Below, piece by piece: positions 8,617 through 16,304 of a stretch of DNA of 64,000 nucleotides. Position numbers and translations under genes: made by a program. Source of the DNA: Paenibacillus_E oryzisoli_A (GTDB lineage: Bacteria; Bacillota; Bacilli; Paenibacillales; NBRC-103111); NCBI RefSeq assembly GCF_050467285.1, contig NZ_JBCMUN010000022.1:40868-104867 (forward strand), given 5' to 3'. The first letter of the stretch is position 1. Each line of letters begins with the position of its first letter. Under the pieces are notes generated by a model. It ran no database searches and was not told the DNA's origin. It was given only the letters and a program-made list of their open reading frames with translations.

Positions 8617-8625
8617 TTCATAATT

Positions 8626-8659
8626 AAAAAAGGTGCCCGCTTTTAGCGGTGCACCTTTT
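8626..8659. terminator. bidirectional terminator between the peptide and kinase genes
   Basis: GGTGCCCGC pairs with GCGG-T-GCACC around a TTTTA loop, with an A-run before and TTTT after. It ends the rightward peptide transcript and the leftward kinase transcript. The last codons and stop of the kinase gene (8643-8659) lie inside the hairpin. Confidence 0.75.
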
Positions 8660-10571
8660 CTTCCGTTATAGCAGGAAATCGAAGAATTACTTCTGTACCT
8701 TGATGGCGTTGGCTCTTGAATTCAACCTTTCCCTTCATCATGTCAATTAGCCGGAACGTTACCATAAGTCCAAGACCGGTTCCTTTCGTCTTGGTTGAGT
8801 AATACGGTTCGCCGAGCTTCATTAATTGTTCCGGCTCTATCCCCTCACCGTTGTCCTTGATGTGGATCCACACTTCTTCTTGCTTTCGATAAGCCCAAAT
8901 GTGAATTTGCCCTTCTGTTTGAAAAGCTTCTATGCTGTTTTTGATTAAGTTCATTAGGACTTGCTTTAATTTAGATGAATTACCGAGTATGTAAAGGTCA
9001 TTTGGTACACTTACCGAAATCCCTCCCCCATGCATTGTAGCTAATGGGACGATAATACCTTCTATTTGACTAATTTCCTTGTTAACATTTAACTCTACCA
9101 TTTCATCCAACTGGGGTTTGGCAAAGGTCAAGAAGTCAGTAATAATTACTGATGCGCGATCTAGTTCTTCTATAGCAATTCCCATGTATTCCTTGTTCTT
9201 TGAATCAGCCGATGAAGAAACCAATTGTAAAAATCCCCGTGTCACTTGTAGCGGATTACGAACCTCATGCGCGACCGAAGCTGCGAGAGAGGATATCATC
9301 TCCATTTTCTCAGAGAGCTGAAGTTGATGATTATAAAACTCTAATTCTTTAGCGTAATTAATCATATGCTTCTGATTAATGGCGAATCTTCTGCATAAAA
9401 TGATGATTAAAGTCAGAAGAAAACCAATGATGCCATATTTCCAAAGAATAAATTGATACCTTTGCCCATTTCCATAAAATAGAACAAGATCAAGAATTCC
9501 CATAATAGCAAAAGTAGCGAACCCTATCGAGAATATCATCGCCTCTTTATTACCACGAATCACAAAATAAACTGACAAAATCGAAATTATACTAAATTGT
9601 AAAATCATCATGATGCCTAATAATGTAACAGACATAAAATAGTAGAGTTGGTTCCATTGATACCCATTCATTTGATTAATGAACATAAAGGCAATTGTCA
9701 TTGTCGAATAGGCCGTCTGGGTGATACGAAAATAGCGTACCCAACGTAATTTTCCGTTTTCGAATATTTTTTCAATGAAATACGTCAGAGTAAGCAAGAA
9801 AATGGCAAGCGAGACATCAAAAACATTGCTAAGCAGAACACCAAATTGCGGATAGTTTACATACAAAAATTGCGAAAAAGTAAGGAATATCCCACCTAAA
9901 GACAAGATATGCAAGCTAAGGGAGATCCATGTTTGGCGTTGTGTTTTGTATAAGAACAGGGAACAAATAAACATTATAAAAGAGATAATTAGTAGCGTAC
10001 TGCCTATAATGAAGTTTTGCATATCTTTTAAAATTAGCGTATGCGTTAAAACATCATAATTGCCCAATTTTATTTTTGAATTTATCCCAAGCCTATCCAT
10101 CGTTGTTTCCAATCTCATATAAAGAACCTGCTTATTGTCTTCAGGGTTCAACGGTAAAAGCGAATACATAATGTCATGTGCATAGTCATATTTCATTTCG
10201 TAGATTAGTTGGCCATCCATAAACACTGATTGTTTTTGAGCATAAATTCTATCTATATACCCCCCATAATTTTTTGGAATCTCGTCTGGTAACTTAAACC
10301 GAACCCATGCAACCGTCACATCCTTCGGCTTTTCCGGTGCCACATCTCCGTTTTTCACCGTAATCCATTGATTCTCCGCCCCCGCGGTACTCATTACATC
10401 CTTTATAGTTGTTTCCGGTGAAGACCACATCAGATCCCAAGAAGAAATCGGTTTCAAGTCATTAACCTCTGCGGCTTTCGTCTGGGGAATCAAGCTGAGC
10501 TGACTTACCAGAAACACCATCCATACGACCATAGCACACAAACCGATTCGCCGCTTTTGAGTTTGCCCCAT
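8643..10571 (-). CDS. membrane sensor histidine kinase, 7TM-type, ComP-like in context
   Basis: 642 residues. A signal-like hydrophobic N-terminus is followed by an extracellular domain of about 150 residues and then seven or so membrane helices (about 188-400), the architecture of 7TM-DISM sensors. The kinase core has an H-box SVAHEVRNPLQ with the phosphorylated His near residue 434, an N-box NLIKNSIEAF, DNGEGI and GTGLGL. The H-box with GFLQL resembles KinA-type sporulation kinases rather than the HisKA_3 type of true ComP. No response regulator is adjacent, so it may feed a phosphorelay encoded elsewhere. The gene is AT-rich compared with its flanks and convergent with the peptide gene, which makes it a candidate receptor for the processed peptide. 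That link is inference. Confidence 0.85.
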   Translation of the reverse strand: MGQTQKRRIGLCAMVVWMVFLVSQLSLIPQTKAAEVNDLKPISSWDLMWSSPETTIKDVMSTAGAENQWITVKNGDVAPEKPKDVTVAWVRFKLPDEIPKNYGGYIDRIYAQKQSVFMDGQLIYEMKYDYAHDIMYSLLPLNPEDNKQVLYMRLETTMDRLGINSKIKLGNYDVLTHTLILKDMQNFIIGSTLLIISFIMFICSLFLYKTQRQTWISLSLHILSLGGIFLTFSQFLYVNYPQFGVLLSNVFDVSLAIFLLTLTYFIEKIFENGKLRWVRYFRITQTAYSTMTIAFMFINQMNGYQWNQLYYFMSVTLLGIMMILQFSIISILSVYFVIRGNKEAMIFSIGFATFAIMGILDLVLFYGNGQRYQFILWKYGIIGFLLTLIIILCRRFAINQKHMINYAKELEFYNHQLQLSEKMEMISSLAASVAHEVRNPLQVTRGFLQLVSSSADSKNKEYMGIAIEELDRASVIITDFLTFAKPQLDEMVELNVNKEISQIEGIIVPLATMHGGGISVSVPNDLYILGNSSKLKQVLMNLIKNSIEAFQTEGQIHIWAYRKQEEVWIHIKDNGEGIEPEQLMKLGEPYYSTKTKGTGLGLMVTFRLIDMMKGKVEFKSQRHQGTEVILRFPAITEEKVHR

Positions 10572-10702
10572 GCATTCACCTTCCCAACGTTACCTGTAAG
10601 TTATTTACAAATTATAATTCGACGATTATCAGCACTTTCCTTCTCTCATTTAACATAATTAAACAAAAGTAAACACCTTATAGCCGTATGCTATACAAAA
10701 TA

Positions 10703-10748
10703 AAAAAAACAAAAAGGAAGTACTTAGTTCCAGAAATGAACTCCTTTT
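10703..10748 (-). terminator. orphan leftward terminator-like hairpin
   Basis: AAAAGG and AGTTC on one arm pair with GAACT and CCTTTT on the other. On the reverse strand the hairpin is followed by a T-rich run (TTGTTTTTTTTATTTT). There is no leftward gene upstream of it, so it either insulates the kinase promoter or ends a short leftward RNA. Confidence 0.45.
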
Positions 10749-10903
10749 GACTGGATAATATTTCCTAGTCTAATCATAACATTGGATATGAGGATCTTCA
10801 AACTTAAAATTACCTCTAAGACTAGAAATCTATGCTATCGCTCTTTGCTAACCATAGCTTCTATGCATCTAAAGGCACTGTTAATAAAAAGATGTTTTGG
10901 GGT

Positions 10904-10932
10904 TTGAAAAATTTCACATACAATGCTATGAT
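10904..10932 (+). promoter_or_regulatory. sigma-A promoter for the small gene at 10976
   Basis: TTGAAA (10904-10909) and TATGAT (10927-10932) are separated by 17 bp and lie about 44 bp upstream of the start codon. Confidence 0.6.
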
Positions 10933-10975
10933 TTAATTAGGTAATTTTATCCAACAGGTAAAAGGGGGAAGATCT

Positions 10976-11146
10976 ATGGTTACTTTAAATAAAAAACATA
11001 TTGTAGTTCAGGGACAATCAGCGAAAGACATGATACAAGAAATCAATCAACCACCTTCCTTCAGTAAAGAACACATTGAAATGTTCAGAAATGCATTAGA
11101 GGTTAAGAAAAAACTTGAACAAAAGGCAATTGCTAAACTGAACTGA
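10976..11146 (+). CDS. small protein with an IVVxGQSAKDMI motif, possible antitoxin
   Basis: 56 residues, starting MVTLNKKHIVVQGQSAKDMI, with a middle segment SKEHIEMFRNALEVKKK and a basic C-terminus. The ATG has AAGGGGG about 8 nt upstream and a good promoter 44 bp upstream, so it is a real gene. It is a clear paralogue of the 49-residue protein at 11526. I do not recognise the family. It is followed after 23 bp by the remains of a GNAT acetyltransferase gene of the type found as toxins in type II toxin-antitoxin pairs, so an antitoxin role is plausible but unproven. AT-rich composition suggests horizontal origin. Confidence 0.65.
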   Translation: MVTLNKKHIVVQGQSAKDMIQEINQPPSFSKEHIEMFRNALEVKKKLEQKAIAKLN

Positions 11147-11169
11147 TTGGAAAGGATGCTATACTTCAT

Positions 11170-11456
11170 ATGAATTTGGACGAAGTTGAATTTACTCCCC
11201 TGAAAGCAGAACATACTTTCGGGGGTTTTTCATGTGGAAATACAGACATAGACCGTTTTTTAAAATCCGACCAAGCCTATGCAGAGCAGATTGCATTGAA
11301 TTGACGCAATGGGCAGGAGTCAAGTATCTTTTTCTATGGTCCGTCCCAAAATCAAGAGAGTTTTACAAGAAGAAGCTCTTTGTTGAAACAGATGTTGGCG
11401 AAACGAAGAATCAAGTAGCTATGAGACTATTAATCCCATACTATCAAACTGTTTAA
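11170..11456 (+). pseudogene. remnant of a GNAT acetyltransferase (TacT-like), internally deleted and frameshifted
   Basis: From the ATG at 11170 the frame gives a 44-residue N-terminus (FTPLKAEHTFGGFSCGNTDI, then DRFLKSD) typical of GNAT toxins, and stops at 11302-11304. A different frame to 11456 then gives the matching C-terminus: GVKYLFLWSVPKSREFYKKK, ending MRLLIPYY. The central part with the acetyl-CoA binding motif is missing. A family member is about 160-175 residues; under 100 survive, in two frames. The gene is therefore dead. It lies between two paralogous small genes, as expected if it was once the toxin of a small-protein/GNAT operon. Confidence 0.7.
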
Positions 11457-11525
11457 AACCTGTCATTTTTGCCTACACTACAAGCATAAACTGTATCACT
11501 CTATGCTTGTGGAAGGTGATGAAGA

Positions 11526-11675
11526 TTGAAACGAACTTCTAGAATTGTTGTCAGAGGTCAATCGGCAAAAGATATGATTAATGAAATAAACGATCCCAAA
11601 ATAAGTAAAGAACATTTGGAATTATTCCGTAAAGCTCTTGAAGTTAACCGTAAAATTAAGAAAAATGAGAAATAA
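11526..11675 (+). CDS. small protein paralogous to the one at 10976
   Basis: 49 residues from a TTG start at 11526 with GGAAGGTGATG just upstream. It reads KRTSRIVVRGQSAKDMINEI and then SKEHLELFRKALEVNRK, so it aligns along its full length with the 56-residue neighbour. In-frame stops upstream exclude a longer form. It is followed by a strong terminator and has no acetyltransferase downstream, so if these are antitoxins this copy is orphaned. The non-ATG start lowers confidence slightly; conservation between the two copies supports translation. Confidence 0.6.
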   Translation: MKRTSRIVVRGQSAKDMINEINDPKISKEHLELFRKALEVNRKIKKNEK

Positions 11676-11677
11676 TA

Positions 11678-11722
11678 AAAAAAAGGACAAATCAGAACCT
11701 TCGTTCGATTGTCCTTTTTCTT
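11678..11722. terminator. bidirectional terminator
   Basis: AAAAAGGACAA pairs with TTGTCCTTTTT around a loop of about 17 nt. It serves the small rightward gene and the leftward catabolic operon that ends at 11739. Confidence 0.75.
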
Positions 11723-11738
11723 TTTAACTTTCTTCTCC

Positions 11739-12635
11739 CTAACTCTCCTTCTTCATCTCCGACTCATGCCAGGAGCTAAGCAGCCATTTCGCAAAGGCAT
11801 TTACGAGCAGGAAGAAGATGATGCCGAGCGCCGAGGCGGATAAGCCGCAGGCGAACAGGTACGGCGTTTTGAGGCGAGCTGCTGCGTAGGTGATCGCGTA
11901 GCCGAGTCCGCCTTGGCCGCCGCCGATGCCGGCGATGTATTCGCCCACGATCGCGCCGACAACGGAGAGCGTGCAGGAGATTTTGAGGCCGGCGACGATG
12001 TAAGGCAGGGCTGCGGGAATGCGCAGCTTGAGCATCGTCTGGAAGCCGCTCGCATTGTAGAGGTAGAACAGGTTGCTCATGTTCTGATCCGTGGAGTTAA
12101 GCCCGATCAAGGTGTTGGATAACATCGGGAAGAAGCCGATCAGGAACGTAATAATGACAATGGCGTTCATGCCTGCATCGAACCAGATCACGATAAGCGG
12201 AGCGACAGCAACGATCGGGATGGTTTGTAAAATGATGGCGTACGGATAGACGGCTTTCTCGATCCATTTGGAGCTGGCGAGCAAGACCGCGCCGGCAATG
12301 CCGAGGAAGATGCTGAGCACGAAGCCCAGCACAGCTTCAAAGGTGGTCGTCCGCACCGACACCCAGAGCCCGGCTCTATTTTCATAAGCGGCTTTCACGA
12401 TGTCGGATGGCTTGGGAACGAGGTACGCCGGTGCATGGGTCAACGCACACAACAATTCCCAGCCGCCGATAAACACGATAAATGCGACCAATGGCGGCAC
12501 AAGCTGTCTCAAGAGCAGAAGGAATCGAAGGCCAGGCGAGACCCCATCCTCCATGCGCTTGGTCCAGGCCACACGCTCGCGTGCAGGAAAGATTTCATCA
12601 GGTAGCATTTGCAAGTAATTAGAGTCAACAGCCAT
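11739..12635 (-). CDS. NitT/TauT-type ABC importer permease
   Basis: 298 residues with about six membrane helices. SsuC/TauC-like features include LQTIPIVAVAPLIVIWF and the ATPase-docking loop around MLKLRIPAALPYIVAGLK. It is the last gene of the leftward catabolic cluster, 20 bp after the FAD oxidase gene. It should work with the ATPase at 14013 and the lipoprotein at 16305 to import the substrate degraded by the cluster. The start has GGGAGA about 9 nt upstream. Confidence 0.92.
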   Translation of the reverse strand: MAVDSNYLQMLPDEIFPARERVAWTKRMEDGVSPGLRFLLLLRQLVPPLVAFIVFIGGWELLCALTHAPAYLVPKPSDIVKAAYENRAGLWVSVRTTTFEAVLGFVLSIFLGIAGAVLLASSKWIEKAVYPYAIILQTIPIVAVAPLIVIWFDAGMNAIVIITFLIGFFPMLSNTLIGLNSTDQNMSNLFYLYNASGFQTMLKLRIPAALPYIVAGLKISCTLSVVGAIVGEYIAGIGGGQGGLGYAITYAAARLKTPYLFACGLSASALGIIFFLLVNAFAKWLLSSWHESEMKKES

Positions 12636-12655
12636 AGCACTTGTCTCCCTTCGCT

Positions 12656-13993
12656 TTACATTTCACATATAATTTTGCCCGGATTCAGCAGACCTCTCGG
12701 GTCGTTCACCCGCTTCTTGCGTTCCATACTGCCGACTTCGCCGCGCCCGCCCTGATCGAGGACCCACGTATGCGGGTCGAAAATGCGGACACCGATGGAT
12801 TCGCAAAATCCGATGATCTCGTACAGTCGTTCCTCTGTCGTAAACTTCACGACTGGCAACGCCGTCGGCGTCACCGTACCACCGCTGCGCACCCATTCAA
12901 CATGCAGAAACAGTTCATCGCCGTACTCCGCTTTCAGCAGTGCGATCTGCTCCAGGTATCGATCAATCTGGAAGCCCGCCTGCAAATAGGTCATCGTCTC
13001 ATCGGTTTTCATCGCCCACAGTGTCGTATGGTTCCAGGTGAAGTCGGAGACACCGATCGTTTTGCGGTAATTTTTTGCTCCTATTATATGGGCGAGATGA
13101 CCGCCGAACGCTTGCGCATGTTCTTCCACCAAAGCGAGTGTTTCCTCAGCAAATTCCAGCATGACCGCCGCCTGTCCCTCCTGTATCACTTTGGCAAAAG
13201 GGATGAAGTACGAAGGGATCGGCCATTCCATCGGCGCAACCAATCTTTTTGGAATGCGCTCATCTCGGGCCAGCACTTCGCCGAAGCGCATCGAGAGCTC
13301 GAAGGTCGGAAACTGGGCAATCGCCTGCGTCCATTCGGTGCGCGGGGCCAGCGGAATCGTTACTTCGGTCAAAATCCCCGTCGTGCCGTAATTATGAATG
13401 TAGTTGAACAACTCATCGCCTTGAACCACGAGGCGCTGCGGCTCCTCCTCCATCGTATAGATGACGGCCTCCAGCACGTTGCCATCCCACAGATTGCCGT
13501 AGGTGATCGACCCGATCCCGCCGGACCCGCCGCTGACGAAGCCGCCGACCGTCGCTTTCACATACGTACTGGGGTATATGCACAGCTCCTGCCCGACTTC
13601 GCGTGCTTTTTTGTCGATGATGCCGAGCTTGACGCCGCATTGCAAGCGGGCATAACCGGGGCCAATTTCAAGAATCTCATCCATCCGGCTGAGATCCATC
13701 AGGATGCCGCCCTGCAGCGGAACGGCTTGCCCATAATTGCCGGTTCCGGCACCGCGCACGGTCACCGGAATGCGGTGAGCGTAACCGAAGGCCAACACTT
13801 CGGCCACTTCCGCTTCCGTTCTTGGCAGAACGACCGCGTCAGCAGCCTTCACCCCTTGCAGCAATCGGTTCAGCACCGGTGAGTACCAGTAATAATCTTT
13901 GGACAGCTTTTCCCTTATATCGGAATCGATTGCGACGATGTCTGAACCAAACTGGTCTTCGATTTCATGCAGCCAAGTCGTTTGTGTGGACAT
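12656..13993 (-). CDS. FAD-linked oxidase (GlcD/VAO-type)
   Basis: 445 residues. The N-terminal half has the FAD-binding type 4 signature: LPRTEAEVAEVLAFG, then VRGAGTGNYGQAVPLQGG and DLSRMD. A C-terminal substrate domain ends near NDPRGLLNPGKII. This is the vanillyl-alcohol oxidase/glycolate oxidase (GlcD) superfamily, which oxidises hydroxy acids, alcohols or amines. It sits inside a transporter/amidohydrolase operon and so probably acts on an intermediate of the same pathway. GGGAGG precedes the ATG at good spacing. The substrate is not determinable from the sequence. Confidence 0.85.
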   Translation of the reverse strand: MSTQTTWLHEIEDQFGSDIVAIDSDIREKLSKDYYWYSPVLNRLLQGVKAADAVVLPRTEAEVAEVLAFGYAHRIPVTVRGAGTGNYGQAVPLQGGILMDLSRMDEILEIGPGYARLQCGVKLGIIDKKAREVGQELCIYPSTYVKATVGGFVSGGSGGIGSITYGNLWDGNVLEAVIYTMEEEPQRLVVQGDELFNYIHNYGTTGILTEVTIPLAPRTEWTQAIAQFPTFELSMRFGEVLARDERIPKRLVAPMEWPIPSYFIPFAKVIQEGQAAVMLEFAEETLALVEEHAQAFGGHLAHIIGAKNYRKTIGVSDFTWNHTTLWAMKTDETMTYLQAGFQIDRYLEQIALLKAEYGDELFLHVEWVRSGGTVTPTALPVVKFTTEERLYEIIGFCESIGVRIFDPHTWVLDQGGRGEVGSMERKKRVNDPRGLLNPGKIICEM

Positions 13994-14012
13994 TGCAGGC
14001 TCACCTCCCTTT

Positions 14013-14816
14013 TTAATGCACTAAGGCGTCGTTCACTTCACGCACCAAATCGTTGAATTGCAGCGTCGTCCGGAATGTCTCATCCCGTGGGAACGGCACG
14101 GGAATTTCTACTCTGGCGGCGATTTTGCCGGGGCGAGGGGTCATGACCATGACGCTGGTTGATAAAAACACAGATTCAAACACGTTGTGCGTGATAAACA
14201 GTACGGTCATCGATTTGTCCTGCTGCCAGATGTTCAACAGCTCCAATTGCAACGTTTGGCGAGTAATTTCGTCGAGGGCGCCGAACGGCTCATCCATCAG
14301 CAGCAGCTTCGGCCGGGAAATCAGGGCGCGCGCAATCGACACGCGCATCTTCATGCCGCCGGAAAGCTCCCGGGGCAGCACTTTCATGTAATCTTTCAGC
14401 CCGACAAGCTCGAGTACGCGCTGCGCTTCGGCTTGCTGGGTTTTCTTATCGACGCCTCGCAGCTCGAGCGGAAGTTTGACGTTCGATTCTACCGTCGACC
14501 ACGGCAGCAAGGTATGGTCCTGAAACACAAACGCAATGTCGCTCTGCTTGCGCGCTTCCTTCGGCGTCGTGCCGAAGACGTCCAGCGTGCCTTTACTCGG
14601 CTTGGAGAGACCGGTCATGATTTTAAAAATCGTCGATTTCCCGCAGCCTGAAGGGCCTACGAAGCAAAGAAACTCACCTTCCTGAATGATCAAATTCACA
14701 TCCTGCAAGGCGATCGTGCCGTTCGGATACGTTTTCGAAAGATTCGCCAAGCTGACAAAGGTTGAAGGTGTTGCAATCGGGCTGGACGCAGCAAGCAATG
14801 GGGCATTCTTCGCCAT
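14013..14816 (-). CDS. NitT/TauT-type ABC importer ATPase
   Basis: 267 residues. Walker A GPSGCGKST, Q-loop in FVFQDHTLLPW, signature LSGGMKMR, Walker B LLLMDEP and the D-loop GALDE are all present. It is like SsuB/TauB and energises the permease at 11739. Two nearby ATGs exist; the second (14814-14816) has AGGAG 8-9 nt upstream, whereas the first directly abuts it. It is 19 bp upstream of the FAD oxidase gene. Confidence 0.93.
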   Translation of the reverse strand: MAKNAPLLAASSPIATPSTFVSLANLSKTYPNGTIALQDVNLIIQEGEFLCFVGPSGCGKSTIFKIMTGLSKPSKGTLDVFGTTPKEARKQSDIAFVFQDHTLLPWSTVESNVKLPLELRGVDKKTQQAEAQRVLELVGLKDYMKVLPRELSGGMKMRVSIARALISRPKLLLMDEPFGALDEITRQTLQLELLNIWQQDKSMTVLFITHNVFESVFLSTSVMVMTPRPGKIAARVEIPVPFPRDETFRTTLQFNDLVREVNDALVH

Positions 14817-14872
14817 GTTCGTCATCTCCTAAATAATCTGCTATATTCGAACCATGCGCACTTCGTGGGCGT

Positions 14873-16261
14873 TCACCCTTTCACGGCGGCTTGCTTGCTA
14901 AAAGAAACTTGCTCCGCTGATGCTTGCCAATATTGCGCCAGCGCTTCATGCCGCCATTCAGCTTTGCTTCCCGGCGTACGCACGAACCGGCCTTGGTTGT
15001 ACACCCATCTCCGATCGGGTAGTAGGGTGAACAGCTCTTCTACTGTCGTGCCGTCCAAAATAACGAAGCTGGCGGGAATACCCTCTTGTATGCCGTACTG
15101 CGGCAAGTCAAGCACCTTCGCAGGCGCCTCCGTAATCATGCGTAGCAGCGTGCGAAGATCGCCAGGTCTGCCCATATGCGCCGCATAGGAGCCGATCAAG
15201 GCAATTTGCAGCAAATCCCCCCGCCCGAAAGGATGGAAAGGATCGTGAATATTGTCCGAAGCGATGGCAATCGGAATGCCCGCTTCCCAGATTTGCTTGA
15301 GACGCGTCACACCGCGCCGCACCGGAAACGAATCGTGTCTGCCTTGCAAATACAGATTCACAGCCGGCAAAGATACCGCTTTGAGCTTCGCTTCGGCCAT
15401 ACTATCGATAATTGCCATAGCATCCTCGTCAGTCATCGAAGCGAGCGCACACAAGTGATCGACGGCAACTCGGCCCTGGTAGCCGGATTGGATCGTTCGC
15501 TGCGCCACGTAGAGCGCTGTCTTCATCGCCGGATTGTCGGTCTCGTCACAGTGGAGATCGATCGGTACGTCGTATTTTTCAGCTAAGTTAAACATATAAT
15601 CAATATCCGCCTGCGGGGTCTCCGACAAATGCGGTGCGCCGCCAATCCCATCCACACCCATGCGGAGCGCTTCGTGGATCGCCTCTGTGTCCAGCGACAT
15701 AAAGTTGAACGGACACATCGGAAACAGCTGTAAGTTGATGAAAGGCGCCAGCGCTTCTTTGGCCTCAAGTGCCGCTTCCACCGTACGGATCGCAACATCT
15801 CGCGAGTGCCTCAAGTTGAAATCGAGATGCGTGCGGATGTGCGTCGTGCCAAAGGACAGCGCTTGAAGCGCCGAGCGCATGATGCGGGCCTTGATCTCCT
15901 CCTTGGAGAAAGTCGGAGCCGCCTGCGAATAGTTGCGAACGGCTTCTTCGAGTGTGCCGCTTTGGTTTTCCACCGTGGTCAAGGAAAACGATTTATCCAG
16001 ATGCATATGCGCGTCGACCAAACCGGGGAGCATGATGCGCCCCTCCAGATCGATCGTCGGCACCACATCGTTCGCACCATGCGACTCAGGCGTCCACGCT
16101 TCCAGTTTGATACCCCTTGGCAGGCCGGCTGCATCGGCTTCCTGCTGTTCGATAAGCGTCCACTCCCCATCCCGAATGGAGAGACGATAAAATTTCTCTT
16201 CATTATATAAGGGCAATCGGACGTTACAGAAATTGATGTTGCTCGAAGTTACAGAAGCCAA
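14873..16261 (-). CDS. CodA-like amidohydrolase (cytosine deaminase family)
   Basis: About 462 residues. The metal-site landmarks of the CodA branch are visible in order: DAHMHLDKS, QSGTL, THIRTHLDF, DLHCDETDN, LQGRHDSFPVRRGVTR and SDNIHDPFHPFGRGD. CodA deaminates cytosine and related pyrimidines; relatives act on other cyclic amidines. Here it lies between the substrate-binding protein and ATPase of a NitT/TauT-type importer, so its substrate is probably the imported compound or a product of it. The start is uncertain: a GTG at 16270 abuts GGGAG, while a TTG at 16261 is spaced normally, and I chose the latter. Confidence 0.85.
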   Translation of the reverse strand: MASVTSSNINFCNVRLPLYNEEKFYRLSIRDGEWTLIEQQEADAAGLPRGIKLEAWTPESHGANDVVPTIDLEGRIMLPGLVDAHMHLDKSFSLTTVENQSGTLEEAVRNYSQAAPTFSKEEIKARIMRSALQALSFGTTHIRTHLDFNLRHSRDVAIRTVEAALEAKEALAPFINLQLFPMCPFNFMSLDTEAIHEALRMGVDGIGGAPHLSETPQADIDYMFNLAEKYDVPIDLHCDETDNPAMKTALYVAQRTIQSGYQGRVAVDHLCALASMTDEDAMAIIDSMAEAKLKAVSLPAVNLYLQGRHDSFPVRRGVTRLKQIWEAGIPIAIASDNIHDPFHPFGRGDLLQIALIGSYAAHMGRPGDLRTLLRMITEAPAKVLDLPQYGIQEGIPASFVILDGTTVEELFTLLPDRRWVYNQGRFVRTPGSKAEWRHEALAQYWQASAEQVSFSKQAAVKG

Positions 16262-16304
16262 TGCCGCCACCTCCCAAGTGGTAAAATATCGTAATTTTCA
16301 GTCT

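Larger units (their letters stand above)
10572..10975. other. 404-bp AT-rich divergent intergenic region
   Basis: This stretch separates the kinase gene (leftward) from a small rightward gene. It contains no open frame that I can support. It holds a terminator-like hairpin on the reverse strand at 10712-10748, a 7-bp inverted repeat CTAGTCT/AGACTAG (10765-10771 and 10819-10825), and a good rightward promoter at 10904-10932. Confidence 0.6.

Noticed and set aside
12641..13882. A 413-codon forward reading frame
   Set aside because: Antisense to the FAD oxidase gene, whose cofactor motif is clear on the other strand.
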